A stretch of 64,000 nucleotides of DNA from Pontederia crassipes (Eukaryota > Streptophyta > Magnoliopsida > Commelinales > Pontederiaceae), in contig CM060188.1 of NCBI GenBank assembly GCA_030549335.1, positions 65,292,696 to 65,356,695 of the forward strand, read 5' to 3'. The position numbers and the translations under genes were made by a program. The notes beneath the pieces were generated by a model, which was given only the letters and a program-made list of their open reading frames with translations, was not told where the DNA came from and made no database searches. Numbering within the stretch: the stretch's first letter is position 1; each line of letters begins with the position of its first letter. Positions 54,406-64,000 of the stretch are shown in pieces.

Positions 54406-55560
54406 CATGGATAGTATTCTGGCGGTGATGAGGAAGGGTAGAGAGGTGAAAGTATTTGTTGTTGTGGTCGCCTTGCCAGAGCCAATTAGTTTTAGACTTG
54501 GACCACCACTTCAGGCTGAACCGACGAACCAATGTCGCATGAAGGTGGTAGGCCGATCTAAGGGACATAAGCTCAGCATCCGAGAGGCCACGATGTGCAT
54601 CGATAGCCTCTAGATAAGAGATATTATCAAGGATCGCCTGCGCTCGAAGCTCAAGCCGACCAAGGGTTTGCCGATTCCAGTGGAGGATGCTTGTCTTGAT
54701 GGCCTGAAGAGTAGTATGTATCTATGGTGGAAGTAGGTGAGTTAAATGACCAATAGCGGAGGGAAATCTTGTGCACGACAAGGTACAAGAGCCAAAAAGG
54801 TTCATATTTGAAGGAAAGAGAGTTGGGGGGGGGGGGGGCAAGATGTTCATTTGCAGAAAGAGGGGGGCATGGTTAGAAGAACAACGGGTAAGGGTGACAA
54901 GGTGGTAGGTTGGAAAGTGATTGAGCTAGTGGTGATTTACGTAAAGTCTGTTGAGTCTACTAAGAATACGAGCGAGGCCAGAGTGATTGTTACACCATGT
55001 ATAACGAAGGTCAGAGGCCGTGGAGGTCAATAAGCTTAAGAAGGGTACGAGAGGAGGTAGTGAGGGAGAAGGGAGACCCACCCAGCTTGTCGAAGGCGGA
55101 CAGAAGACAATTAAAGTCACCAATCAAAGCACAGGGAAAGGTGGAGGTGTCATGGTTGCGAAGGGAGTTCTATAGAGTATTACGTAAAGATGGTATTGTA
55201 CTACCGTAAACACAAGAAAGTAAGAACGTAAAACCGCAAAAAGTAATGGCAGATGCAGTATTTGCAAGGAAGCATGGAGCGAAGTCATCTCAGTGTCCTG
55301 GCCGTGCCAGGCCAGGACAATGCCGCCGGAGGAGCCATCCGCAGCGATGAAGGTGCCTTGCTAAGCAGAGCCAAAGTGGCAGATAATCTGTTTAGACTTT
55401 ACAGAATTCGAATGCGACTCTAACAAAATTACAAAATCAAGGTGGTGATTCCTAACAAGGGTGGCTAATCTATCATGGAATTTTTCCCTAAAGGCGCCCC
55501 GACAGTTCCACGCTAGGACATTCAGGACAGAGAGGCGAGAACGTCCTCAGGCTCAAGTGG
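54406..55560 (-). pseudogene. LINE AP endonuclease domain
   Basis: The minus strand from about 55535 reads LNVLAWNCRGAFREKFHDRL, the canonical endonuclease start, then VILLESHSNSVKSKQI with the catalytic-Glu region altered from the usual LxETK. Later come LIGDFNCLLSAFDKLGG with the catalytic GDFN (about 55085-55130) and RYTWCNNHSGLARILSRLNR where RLDR is expected. Stops and frameshifts lie between these. The segment down to 54406 connects to RT and is cut by the Athila-like element. The poly-G run at 54825-54838 lies in it. Confidence 0.85.
54825..54838 (+). repeat. Poly-G tract
   Basis: Fourteen consecutive G within the endonuclease-RT connector of the LINE; a likely frameshift site and prone to sequencing error. 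Confidence 0.9.
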
Positions 55561-55601
55561 AACCTACATAGATGAGGAAGGGAGTGAGGAGCTAGAAGAG
55601 T

Positions 55602-56400
55602 CTAAAGAGGAAGGCTTACCTTTTGGTCTGCCATGCGACGAGGGTCCAGGCCGGCGGCGAGAGAGCGAAGGGGCCGATAGCGGGGGTGGGGGGCTGGACT
55701 TCTTCCTGTCGGAGCAAATGGGTGGAGGAAGGAGGTCTGGAGGGGAGCTTGGGAAGGAAGATCAGTTGAAGGGATGGTAGAAGGTGGCAGAGATACTAGG
55801 GGGGTGGAGTAAGGATTTTGTGACGCTTGGGGGACGAGTGGACGATGCAGATTAGTCGTGGGAGAAGCAAATGCAGCCATGCGTCCGGGGTGGGGTGATG
55901 ACAGAAGAGAGCGGGTGTTAGGTGGAAAATTAGGTACTACAGATGAATGGTGCATATCTAACAAGGAAGGAGCCGGCGTGGAAATGTTGCCACCTGGGAG
56001 TGATGGTGGAAGGTGGTGGGGAAAAATTAGGTTGTGGGGACCTATGTTTGTTGAGATGAGATCGAGGCCATTGTGGAAGATGGGGCGAAGGAAGACAGAT
56101 GGAGTGCAGGGATCACTAACGTGGCAGGCAAATGAGGCAGTGTGTTTGTTGCAGCATGATCTACACCGATGGAAGCATATGAGTGAGTCCCATGGATCGC
56201 TGATGTGGCATCCAAACGGCTGGCAACACAATGGTCACTAGCAGGGGCCGATGACTTCATCATGACAAGAACCAATGGTAGGCAACACGACACCGCAGTT
56301 GACATCGACGCAGGAGCAACTTGAGACACCTGCATAGATGGAGCCAACAGCAAGCCAGGAGTAGGCGGGCTCAGCCTAGGTGGTCGTGGAGCACGTAGCT
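55602..56400 (-). pseudogene. LINE ORF1-like region
   Basis: The 209-codon frame (55602-56231) begins with a Cys/His-rich part (CFHRCRSCCNKHTASFACHV) and continues Pro/Ser-rich (PPSTIPSTDLPSQAPLQTSF) to RRMADQKVSLPL. Plant LINE ORF1 proteins end in one or two CCHC knuckles and a Pro-rich tail, which this resembles in decayed form. No clean knuckle spacing is left. The DUF4283 N-terminal part is absent, so the LINE may be 5'-truncated at about 56460. A further Ser/Ala-rich frame (56042-56353) overlaps. The plus-strand ORF 55858-56241 is a shadow. Confidence 0.55.
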
Positions 56401-56485
56401 AGGGGCCATACAGGGGCATCGTCTACTGGTCAGTCGGCGAAAAGGGACGAGCGGGGCAAACCTCTAGACGATGGCCAATTTCCTT

Positions 56486-57780
56486 CTATACTTTTTCTAA
56501 AGAACATGCCAGCTTTACAATTTCACATGCATGCATAATTTCGAAAGAATCAACTTTATTTTTCAAGTTTTCATTTTTCATAAAATATGTAACCTTTTCT
56601 TCTTTTAATTTCTCAAACTCATGTAATAATTTTTCTTTTTTATCTTTAAGTGCAAGATACCTTTTTATAAGAGAGGAAAATTTTTTGTGCACATCAAAGG
56701 AAATATCTTCTTCAGAAGAGCTTGATGAGTCTTTATTTGAATTTGAAGAGTTAGAAGTTACCTCATCCTTATGTACCATTAAGCATAGGTATGCATCCTC
56801 ACTAGAAGAGCTTGATGAGTCACTTGCTTCACCTTCACTTGACTCTTTATGTTTTTCTTCTTCCCTTTCTGAAATGTTTCTTTTTTGCCCTTCTTTGTGA
56901 GACTTGAGTTTCTTTATTGATGGTGTTTGCATGACCTTCCACTTGGCTTATCATTCTTCTCTTTCTTTTTCACCAACTTAAGATATTTTATCAAGCTTTC
57001 TTGTATAGCGTGTGTCTCTTTTTATCCACTTCTTCTTCACTCGAGTCTTCTTCCTTTTTGTTTGCCTTTAATGCCAATGATTTCTTTTTGGGAGCCTTTT
57101 CTTCTTCTTCTTCTTCTTCCTGAATTCCGATCTCATAGGTTAAGAGAGAACCAATAAGATCATCAAAATCTAGCTTGTTCAACTCTTTTTCTTCGATCAC
57201 GGTCCTCTTTGTATGCCATTTGGAGAAGAGAGACCTAAGAAACTTTTTCACCTTTTGGGGTTTAGTTCTTGGCTCGCCCAAGGAGACTAAGCCATTCACA
57301 ATATCGTCAAACCATACAACCATTTCATTTATGAATTCATTATCAAGCATTTTAAAAAAATCACATTGATGATTGAAAATATTTAATCTAACTTTGACTT
57401 TATCCGTTCTTTCATAAGTAACAGTGAGCTTCTTCCAAATCTCATTTGCACTTTCACAAATAAAAATCCGATTAAACTCCGTTGAATCCAGAGCACAATA
57501 AAAAAATATTTTTATCTTTCCAATCAAGTTTTGCAAAATTGTTTTCTCTTTCTATATATTCTGAAGGTAATTTTTTTATGTAAATAATAACTTTTTTGAA
57601 CAATATCTCACATGTCAATATCAATAGAACAAATGTATGCTTATATCCTAATTTTCCAATATGCAAAGATTGATGCATTAAAAAGCGGATGACAACTAAT
57701 TGATTGGCCTTCGAAAAAAATAAATTCACTTGATCGCATAGCTCTCAAAACGTTTAAATTTGAAAAACAAGAGCAACCCG
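56486..57780 (-). pseudogene. SIRE-like copia gag (second copia, lower unit)
   Basis: Frames in order on the minus strand: 57472-57729 (frameshifted N-terminal part); 56991-57536 with ESANEIWKKLTVTYERTDKV, MLDNEFINEMVVWFDDIVNG and LGEPRTKPQKVKKFLRSLFS; an acidic Glu run from the (TTC)n at 57103-57120; then 56486-56932 with a Ser-rich patch, EDAYLCLMVHKDEV and a coiled stretch. This parallels the gag of the 10517-30432 element. The LINE junction cuts it at about 56470, so zinc knuckle and pol are absent. Confidence 0.82.
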
Positions 57781-57791
57781 CTCTGATATCA
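57781..57791 (-). other. Copia primer binding site (lower unit)
   Basis: The minus strand reads TGATATCAGAG, two bases after an LTR that ends in CCTGCA; an initiator-Met tRNA complement with one change. Confidence 0.8.
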
Positions 57792-57793
57792 AT

Positions 57794-58942
57794 TGCAGGA
57801 TCCCAAGGCACCAAGTGGGGGGGGGGGGGTGAATGGTGTTTAAAACCAAAAATATAAATTTCACAAAATATGTTGCAGAAGCTTAAAATTGATTTGTTAA
57901 ACTTTAAATCAATGCAAATAAAATCATATCACATGCATAATAATATGAGAAGGAGAGGGAGAGAGAAATCAAACATAAGGTGGTTGTTGACGAAGTTCGA
58001 CCACACCTTGACCTACGTCCCCGCTCCGACTTCTCGACCTCGAGACTATCGAAGATTCCACTAAACTCTTCCTTCGTTCCAAATGGGGCAATGAAGAAAC
58101 CCTTTACACCAAACTACATTTTCTCCATTTCGAGAGGTAAGGCACACCTCTCCTCTTAGAAAGCTTATCTTTTCTCTAGTCCGAGAAGTAAGATAGAACC
58201 TCTACTACACAGGAGCTCACACTCAAATTTTTAAGAAAGTATTTCTCTTACAATGTCAAGCTCACAAGAAAAGAAGAGAGAACGAAGAGAAAAATATAAC
58301 AATGACTTCAAGAAAATGATTTTGTTTTGATGCTTGAAGTTTCCCTTGAATGCATGATGAATTCTAAAGCCTTTGATCTTCTTTTATAGGCCTCTATCGA
58401 TGATATGGCCATTGCTCTTTAATTTGATAAAAAATAGCCGTTATTGTTCATTTCAGCGGGGGACCGGTCGACCACTTTAATGACCGGCCGATTGGTCTGT
58501 GACCGTTGCACAATTTCCTCAGTTAACAGCGGTGATCGGTCGATTGATATGTCGACCAGTGTGTCGACCGGTGCGATGACCGAACTATCGATTGGTATAG
58601 TCTCGACATTGAGGTTGACAATTTGTGCATTGACCGGTCGACCTGTATGACTGATCAGTCGACCGGTAGGTTGACCGTTCTACACTATTTTGAGCATAAA
58701 TTTTTGCATGGTTACTAAAATTAAATAATATTGAATTCTATGGAAAGCTAACTAAATTCTCTGCAACTTTGATATTTATCATTCATCCAAAATCTAATGA
58801 GATTATAGTTAAATATTCAATCAAAGTTTAGTGCATAAAGTTGTCAATTTCTATTTAAACTTCTTCGGCATATAACTCTAATCTTTTGAGGTTTGTATCA
58901 TCAAAATATAATTATATAGGGTATTAAAACTTTGCTCTAACA
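57794..58942 (-). repeat. SIRE-like LTR shared by two tandem units
   Basis: About 1149 bp. The minus strand starts TGTTAGAGCAAAG and ends CCTGCA. It has a primer site and gag on its low side, and a purine tract AAAGAGGGAGC on its high side, so it serves as 5' LTR of one unit and 3' LTR of the other. It carries a poly-G run (about 57815-57828) and a GTCGACCG cluster (58460-58680). ORFs at 57870-58064 and 58444-58650 are LTR sequence. Confidence 0.82.
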
Positions 58943-58953
58943 GCTCCCTCTTT
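58943..58953 (-). other. Copia polypurine tract (upper unit)
   Basis: The minus strand reads AAAGAGGGAGC directly before TGTTAGAGC of the shared LTR. Confidence 0.75.
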
Positions 58954-61202
58954 CATTATGACCAATTTTCATCCTTTTCTATCTTCCTTTAGTTCTTTAT
59001 ATGTTTCTCTTTCTTTCAAAGAACCAATAACACTAAAGTATTATGAACTAGAAGTCAAAGATTGATTTTCATAACATGAAGATTTTAAGCCTAAATCATA
59101 AGGGGCATGCCAAGATATGATAAAATAATTTTGTAAATCACGAGAATGTATATTCATTTACATGTAAGTTAAATAATTAATATATTTCATGGTGCGACAT
59201 AAATATCTCAAATGTAAATACATTATTACATAAAGTCTTATATAAGTTTTCATTTGTGCAAGAGAGATATAATTTAAGCATCATTCCAAATTTGATGGTC
59301 AAATGTCATACGATATAGGAATAGTCAAATGATAACAAGTTATGACCATATAAATTTATGCACATTAATCTTATAGCACGAGTCCATATGACAAAACAAA
59401 TATAAATGAAACATATGATTAAAAAAATGTTTTTCAAATTTTGGTTAAAATTCCAAAACTTTGTCTTCTTTTAATTGCAAACTCACAATGCATCGAATGT
59501 GACAAGTAATAAGAGTCCGAATAAATATTCATACTCACAATTTTTGAGAAATAAGCATGATAGATAGCATACGAATTTCCAAAGTTTAATATATCAAAAT
59601 ATGTCCAAAAATGAACTTTTCAACAATCATAAGTTTATGCAAAAAATATGATAACTAGTAGACAAGTATACACAAATAATTGTGACACACAAGTATATCC
59701 AATTTTTCATTTCGATGTTCAAAATAATACTTTTACCACAAAATTTTTGTTTTAACTCCTTCAAAGCCATTTTCCTTTTCTTTCTTTGTCACAAGATAAT
59801 AATCCAAATTGGTGACAAGAAATGAAACTAAAAAGGTATTCAAAGTTTAGTCTTTTACATGCTCCCTATTTCTTAAAATGATAATAACTATTTCAAATTA
59901 TGGATGAGAGAAATAACTTTCACGACATGATAATTTGAAATAGAGAATAATGTTCATGTCAAAATATTTCACAAAATGAACATATGAACCAATTTTGATG
60001 CGAGATCTATATAGCAAGTTGAAAATGATCTCCTTAGTAATATGCTTCATTTCAAACCATGTGAATAAGCATATAGTTTATCAATTAAATACCTTATGAA
60101 ATAATTTTCAAATGACACACTAAGATCATATCATCTTATTCCAAATCATAATGTGCATGTATAAATGATATAGCGTACCAAGTCAAAATTCATAATAAGT
60201 TCATGCACATAAAGCTCGAAATGCAAGAGTCATATAAAAATTATGCCAAGCATAAATATGAAGTCTTCTTTATAGATAAACAAAAACTATACAAGTTTAG
60301 AAGACTTAGCATTCATATTTCCATGTGTCTTTTTCTTTTGCCAAATTCAAATAATTGTCATGATAATAAACATGGCAATAGGTAAAAAAATAGATAATAA
60401 TTCTCTTTCTTTGACATGTGAACAACATCGATTTTGCAAGTATATTATCACAAGTCAAAAGAAGATATTACATATTAATTTCAAAACTCCATAAAACATT
60501 TCTAAATATTCGAAAGATAATTCTTATATCAAGGTCTCAAAAACATCAAGTGTCGTGAACAAAAAGTCTGTGATAATCAAACTTCAACCAAACAAAGTCA
60601 TTTATATTTTTCACTCATAAAAATATACTTAAATATCATAGATAAAATATAACTATATTGAATTACAAATATTAAGATGCAAAATAGTGCACAAGATTCA
60701 TATAAATCAATTATGTATGCTTAAAATCAACATATTTTGAGTGTGAAGAATCATGCATGCAAACTTTAATATTGATACAAGTGTTCTTATTTTTCTAAAT
60801 GTGATTTCCACATTAAATTAGTAAGATAGTCCAAAAAATTTAATTTATTATCAATTATGCATATGACATATTCTCATCAAGCATGTTTAGTCAAAATGAG
60901 TAATATAGACATTTTCAAGATTAGTTAAGCAAAGTAATTTTAGTATACACAAAGATCATAATCTTTTGTCAATGTTTATGTTTATTCACATATTATGATA
61001 ATAAATAGACAAATTCAAGACATAAATATGCATCACATCAAAATGAGTTCAAATTTCCATATACCAAAATACTTTTACTGCAAACTTTTATGCCTCCAAC
61101 TCATGTCAACTTCATTGTTCTTTTTCTTTTCATGTGACATAACCAAAAAGTGTGTGCCTTCACTTTACTTGAATCATTCTTCTCATTCCTTGTGAATCAC
61201 AC
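58954..61202 (-). other. Noncoding interior of upper copia unit, pol missing
   Basis: About 2.2 kb of AT-rich sequence with no recognisable protease, integrase, RT or RNase H on either strand, although gag and the purine tract of the same unit flank it. It may correspond to the long 3' spacer of SIRE-type elements after an internal deletion of pol. Confidence 0.55.
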
Positions 61203-62440
61203 CTACAAATAAAAATCATATTTATTTACCCAAACTTGTTTGGGTCCAACATAATTAATTTTGGTTTCTTTAGGAACCCACATCAATTTTATGTCCATAT
61301 TAAAAGACTTTTTAATTTGGCATTCAAATGAATAATGACCATGGGTATTACAATAATGACAAATAGTAGATGGTCTAATAGAGTGATTATGATCATATCC
61401 AAACTCTTTAATTATATGAGACATGAGAATATTTAACATTAAAAAATGAGATCATAAGAGTGTTAAAAAGCCTATTAAAATGTTTGCAAACTCTAATGAT
61501 TATAAAAAGGAAATGAACTTGAGGAAAAATATCAAAAACACAAAAGGATATTATTTGAAATATTATTATTCTTCAAAGTCAAAGCATGCTAACGATTATT
61601 ATTTGTGATTCATTTTGTAATATAATCAACTTTGAGTTCTCTACCTTTTCATGATTTTTTTTATTTCCAAGGAGGGTGAATTAATTTCCTTTATCAAATT
61701 TTCATTTCAAGTAAACATGCATTCTTTTCATTTTTAAAAATTTTAAAATAATTTTTCATAATATGAAGATCATTCACCATAGTTTTGTTTTGAATTCGAC
61801 AAGCATCTCTTTTTTCTTTCAAAATTTCAAACTCATTTTTCAAAGCAATATACTCATTCATTAATGTTCCATTTTTTTTAAGAGAAAGATGCTTATGAAT
61901 AAGAGATGGATATTCTTTATGAACATCAAGAGCAATATCAACATCATCATCCTCACTCTTTGCTATTAAGCATAATACTTCATCTTTGGATGTCGTGGAT
62001 GTAGAACTATCATTTTCTTCATTGTCCACATTTGATGTGCCCTTTTTGTTAAAGTCACTCCCTTCATAACTATTTAACAAAACTTGTCAATTCTCATGAG
62101 AAGTTGAGCATTTAGAAATAAGATTCATGCCATATGAATCTAAAGAGGAATAAAAGACACTTTTGGCATTGTAGTCAAGTTTTCAATTGACATTTGGAAA
62201 TCATTATATTAAAAAAATGGACGACAATAGAAACACCATTTATAATTTTCTTTGGGTTTTCAAAACCATTTTCTAAAAGTTTCCACATATCAAAATCAAT
62301 AGAACGTATATAAACTTTCATTTTAATTTTCCAAGTAGAAAAAGAATGGTCTTTAAAACTCGGTGGGTCAAAAATAGATGGCCTGCTTCCAAAAATAGTG
62401 CCATACTCTAAAAGATGGATAAATTTTTAAAATAAGAGCA
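61203..62440 (-). pseudogene. SIRE-like copia gag (upper unit)
   Basis: From about 62400 downward on the minus strand: GSRPSIFDPPSFKDHSFSTW and KIKMKVYIRSIDFDMWKLLE (gag start), a gap with stops, then 61694-62080 with an acidic patch KDEVLCLIAKSEDDDVDIAL and a long coiled stretch, then 61203-61439 with the knuckle CHYCNTHGHYSFEC (CCHC spacing intact). The middle UBN2 part is largely deleted (62090-62200). The frame ends near WVPKETKINYVGPKQVWV, close to where protease would begin. Confidence 0.78.
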
Positions 62441-62444
62441 ATCT

Positions 62445-62457
62445 TGCTCTGATACTA
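62445..62457 (-). other. Copia primer binding site (upper unit)
   Basis: The minus strand reads TAGTATCAGAGCA, two bases after the upper LTR; an initiator-Met tRNA complement with a change at its start. Confidence 0.78.
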
Positions 62458-63269
62458 GTTGTAGAATCACAAGGCACAAGAAGGGTGGGGGGGGGGGGGG
62501 GCTGAATTGGCGTTTAAATAAAAAATATCGATTTCACAAAAATCATTGCAGAAACTTAAAATTGATTCGTTAATGTTTAAATCAACACAATAGCAATCAT
62601 GTCACATGTGTTATAAAGTAGGAAGGAGGGAGAGAGAAAAATATAAACACAAGATGCATGGTGGTTTGTTGACAAGGTTGGGGACACCTTGGCCTACGTT
62701 TTCGATCCGACTTTTCAACATTGAGACCTTAGGAGATTCCACTAACACCATTCCTTCGTTCCAAATGGGGCAAATAAGAAATCTTTTACAACTCTTGCCT
62801 TTTCTCCTTTTCAAAAAGTAAGGCACACTTCTTTCACTCGTAAGCTTCCACTCATTTTTTCTTCGCTCAAGAGGTAAGACACAACCTTTTTCACTCAGGA
62901 GCTAAACAACTATTACAATAGCACAAGAACACTCCGCAATCTCTCTTTTACAATTTGAAACCTCACACAAGAGTAGGAGAGAAAGAAATGAAAGATTTAC
63001 AATTTGGAGCCAAATGGACTTTTCAAATGTCCTTCCCACTTTTTCTTAGAAGTATTAATTATTCCTGCACCTTTTCTTAACTCCATTTAGTTGTTGGGGC
63101 TTGTTTCCTAATTTTGGGGCCAAAATATGTCTATTATAGTGCATTCTGCGTGTTGACCGGTAGACCGTTCTACCCCACTGGTCGATCGAGCGGTCGATCG
63201 GGGCATCAACTGACTGGTTGACCGATGCATCGACCATCATGGTTTTGACATTATGTTGCTTAACCAGTC

Positions 63270-63365
63270 TAACGGTGTGACTAACCAGTCGAACCTGCAT
63301 TGACCAGTCGAACCTGCATTGACCAGTCGAACGGTGTGACTAACCAGTCGAACGGTGCTTCAACC
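63270..63365. repeat. ~20-bp tandem repeat (ACCAGTCGAAC...)
   Basis: Five to six imperfect units of the type GACCAGTCGAACCTGCATT or CTAACCAGTCGAACGGTGTG follow one another, an expansion of the GTCGACC motif cluster in this LTR. Confidence 0.8.
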
Positions 63366-63394
63366 GCCCTGCACTATTTTGTGCATAATGTTTT

Positions 63395-63960
63395 GTGCAG
63401 TTATCAAATGAGATGATTTTTTATTCTATGGAAAGCTAATAGAATTCTCTATAAGTTGATATTCATCTTTCATCCAATAATGAGACCATAGTCAAATATC
63501 GATTCAAAATTTAGTACAAAAAGTTATCCATTTTAAATAAAATATTTTAGACCTTTACTCTTTTATACATAACTTTTCATACCAATATTCAAATGAAATG
63601 GTATTTGATTCTATGAAAATATAACAACATTATCTATAACTTTTATATTAATATCTTGTTCCAAATCTCATGATAGAATACTCAAATATTAAGTGTAAGT
63701 TTAGCACATAAAATATCAACTTCAAATTTAACTTTCCGAACTTTACTTATTTAAATATAAATTTTTATGCGATTGTCCAAATGATGTGATTCTTGATTCT
63801 CTACAAAGATAAGAGAGTTATCTATAACTTTTATATTCATCTCTTAAGTAAATTCTATGAGAATATAGACAAATATCAATCTAAAGTTTAGTGCACGAAT
63901 AACTCATTCTTATTTAGACTTTTTCGGCATTTTAAATATAGATCTAATCTTTCGAGGTTT
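63395..63960 (-). repeat. Triplicated ~190-bp segment inside the upper LTR
   Basis: Three diverged copies start near 63415, 63605 and 63795. Each has GATTCTATGRAAA..., TCTATAACTTTTATATTCAT, a CAAATAT word and TTTAGTACAAAAAGTTATCC-like text. The shared LTR at 57794-58942 has only one copy, which explains the greater length here. Confidence 0.7.
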
Positions 63961-64000
63961 GTATCATCAAAATATAATTGCATAGGGCATAAACACTTTG

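Larger units (their letters stand above)
40150..56460 (-). mobile_element. LINE (non-LTR retrotransposon), split by two insertions
   Basis: On the minus strand: ORF1-like region (55602-56400), AP endonuclease (about 54930-55540), reverse transcriptase (41250-43071), zf-RVT (40950-41150), RNase H (40254-40646), then a short 3' tail ending near TTTTCTCAAAAGAAAAA. Endonuclease plus RT plus terminal RNase H is the plant L1-type layout. A Tourist-like MITE (43072-43850) and an Athila-like retrotransposon (43875-54400) interrupt it between endonuclease and RT; without them it is about 5 kb. Multiple frameshifts and stops make it inactive. No target duplication was found, so its limits are approximate. 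Confidence 0.85.
62460..64000 (-). repeat. SIRE-like LTR, runs past the window end
   Basis: Homologous to 57794-58942 along its length but longer and clearly diverged. Shared parts include the poly-G run (about 62487-62500), AATTGATTCGTTAA, CACCTTGGCCTACG and the terminal CATCAAAATATAATTGCATA. A GTCGACC/GTCGAAC cluster lies at 63150-63370 and a triplicated segment at 63395-63960. The expected LTR start TGTTAGAGC should lie just beyond 64000. Confidence 0.8.

Noticed and set aside
54825-54838. Poly-G tracts here and at about 57815 and 62487 as possible G-quadruplex signals
   Set aside because: Two lie at the same place in homologous copia LTRs and one in the LINE; single G runs are also error-prone in assemblies, so no function is claimed.
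55858-56241. 127-codon plus-strand ORF
   Set aside because: Antisense of the LINE ORF1-like region; no domain.
1-64000. Possible integrated pararetrovirus (badnavirus or caulimovirus type)
   Set aside because: All reverse-transcriptase segments fit copia, gypsy or LINE layouts with LTRs or LINE domains; no movement-protein or viral coat motifs were seen.

Overview
This window looks like a transposable-element-dense stretch of an angiosperm nuclear genome. The evidence is AT-rich DNA, plant-type Ty1/copia (SIRE-like) and Ty3/gypsy (chromovirus-like and Athila-like) retrotransposons, a plant LINE with an RNase H tail, and CACTA, Mutator-like, hAT and PIF/Harbinger-type DNA elements. I found no intact single-copy host gene, no tRNA or rRNA gene, no CRISPR array and no integrated pararetrovirus. 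The species cannot be named from this sequence.

Layout. 1-3124: mostly anonymous DNA with a possible MITE and a truncated copia LTR piece. 3128-5015: complete non-autonomous CACTA element (3-bp duplication ATA). 5423-7479: solo gypsy LTR on the minus strand (5-bp duplication GAGAT). 7485-10516: anonymous, with one unrecognised ORF. 10517-30432: SIRE-like copia on the minus strand, split by a hAT-type MITE (14692-15152, 8-bp duplication) and by a whole chromovirus-like gypsy element (15356-25415, 5-bp duplication AAAAT, two 2852-bp LTRs). 30433-37732: gypsy element on the plus strand with a gag remnant and almost no pol. 37738-37881: exon-like fragment of a dienelactone hydrolase gene. 38109-40150: CACTA-like terminal repeats holding a Mutator-like MITE (38234-38860, 9-bp duplication). 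40150-56460: LINE on the minus strand, split by a Tourist-like MITE (43072-43850, TTA duplication) and an Athila-like gypsy element (43875-54400, duplication GAGTT). 56470-64000: two SIRE-like copia units in tandem sharing an LTR, running off the window end.

The order of events can be read from the nesting. The copia element is oldest (LTRs roughly 89% alike over the stretch I compared by eye). The gypsy element inside it is younger (about 95%). The Athila-like element inside the LINE is youngest (about 97%), and its gag-protease frame is broken by only two stop codons. Several empty sites can be checked directly because removing the insert and one duplication copy returns a continuous host sequence.

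The most interesting signals are two captured or stranded host-gene fragments: an autoinhibited Ca2+-ATPase-like segment, antisense, between pol and the 3' LTR of the 15356-25415 gypsy element, and a dienelactone hydrolase first-exon-like segment at 37738-37881. Others are an env-position third ORF in the copia element, a dense TGATAACTTG motif array in the Athila-like LTRs, and GTCGAC palindrome clusters in the copia LTRs. I see no coherent new multi-gene system. Percent identities are by-eye estimates over short stretches.
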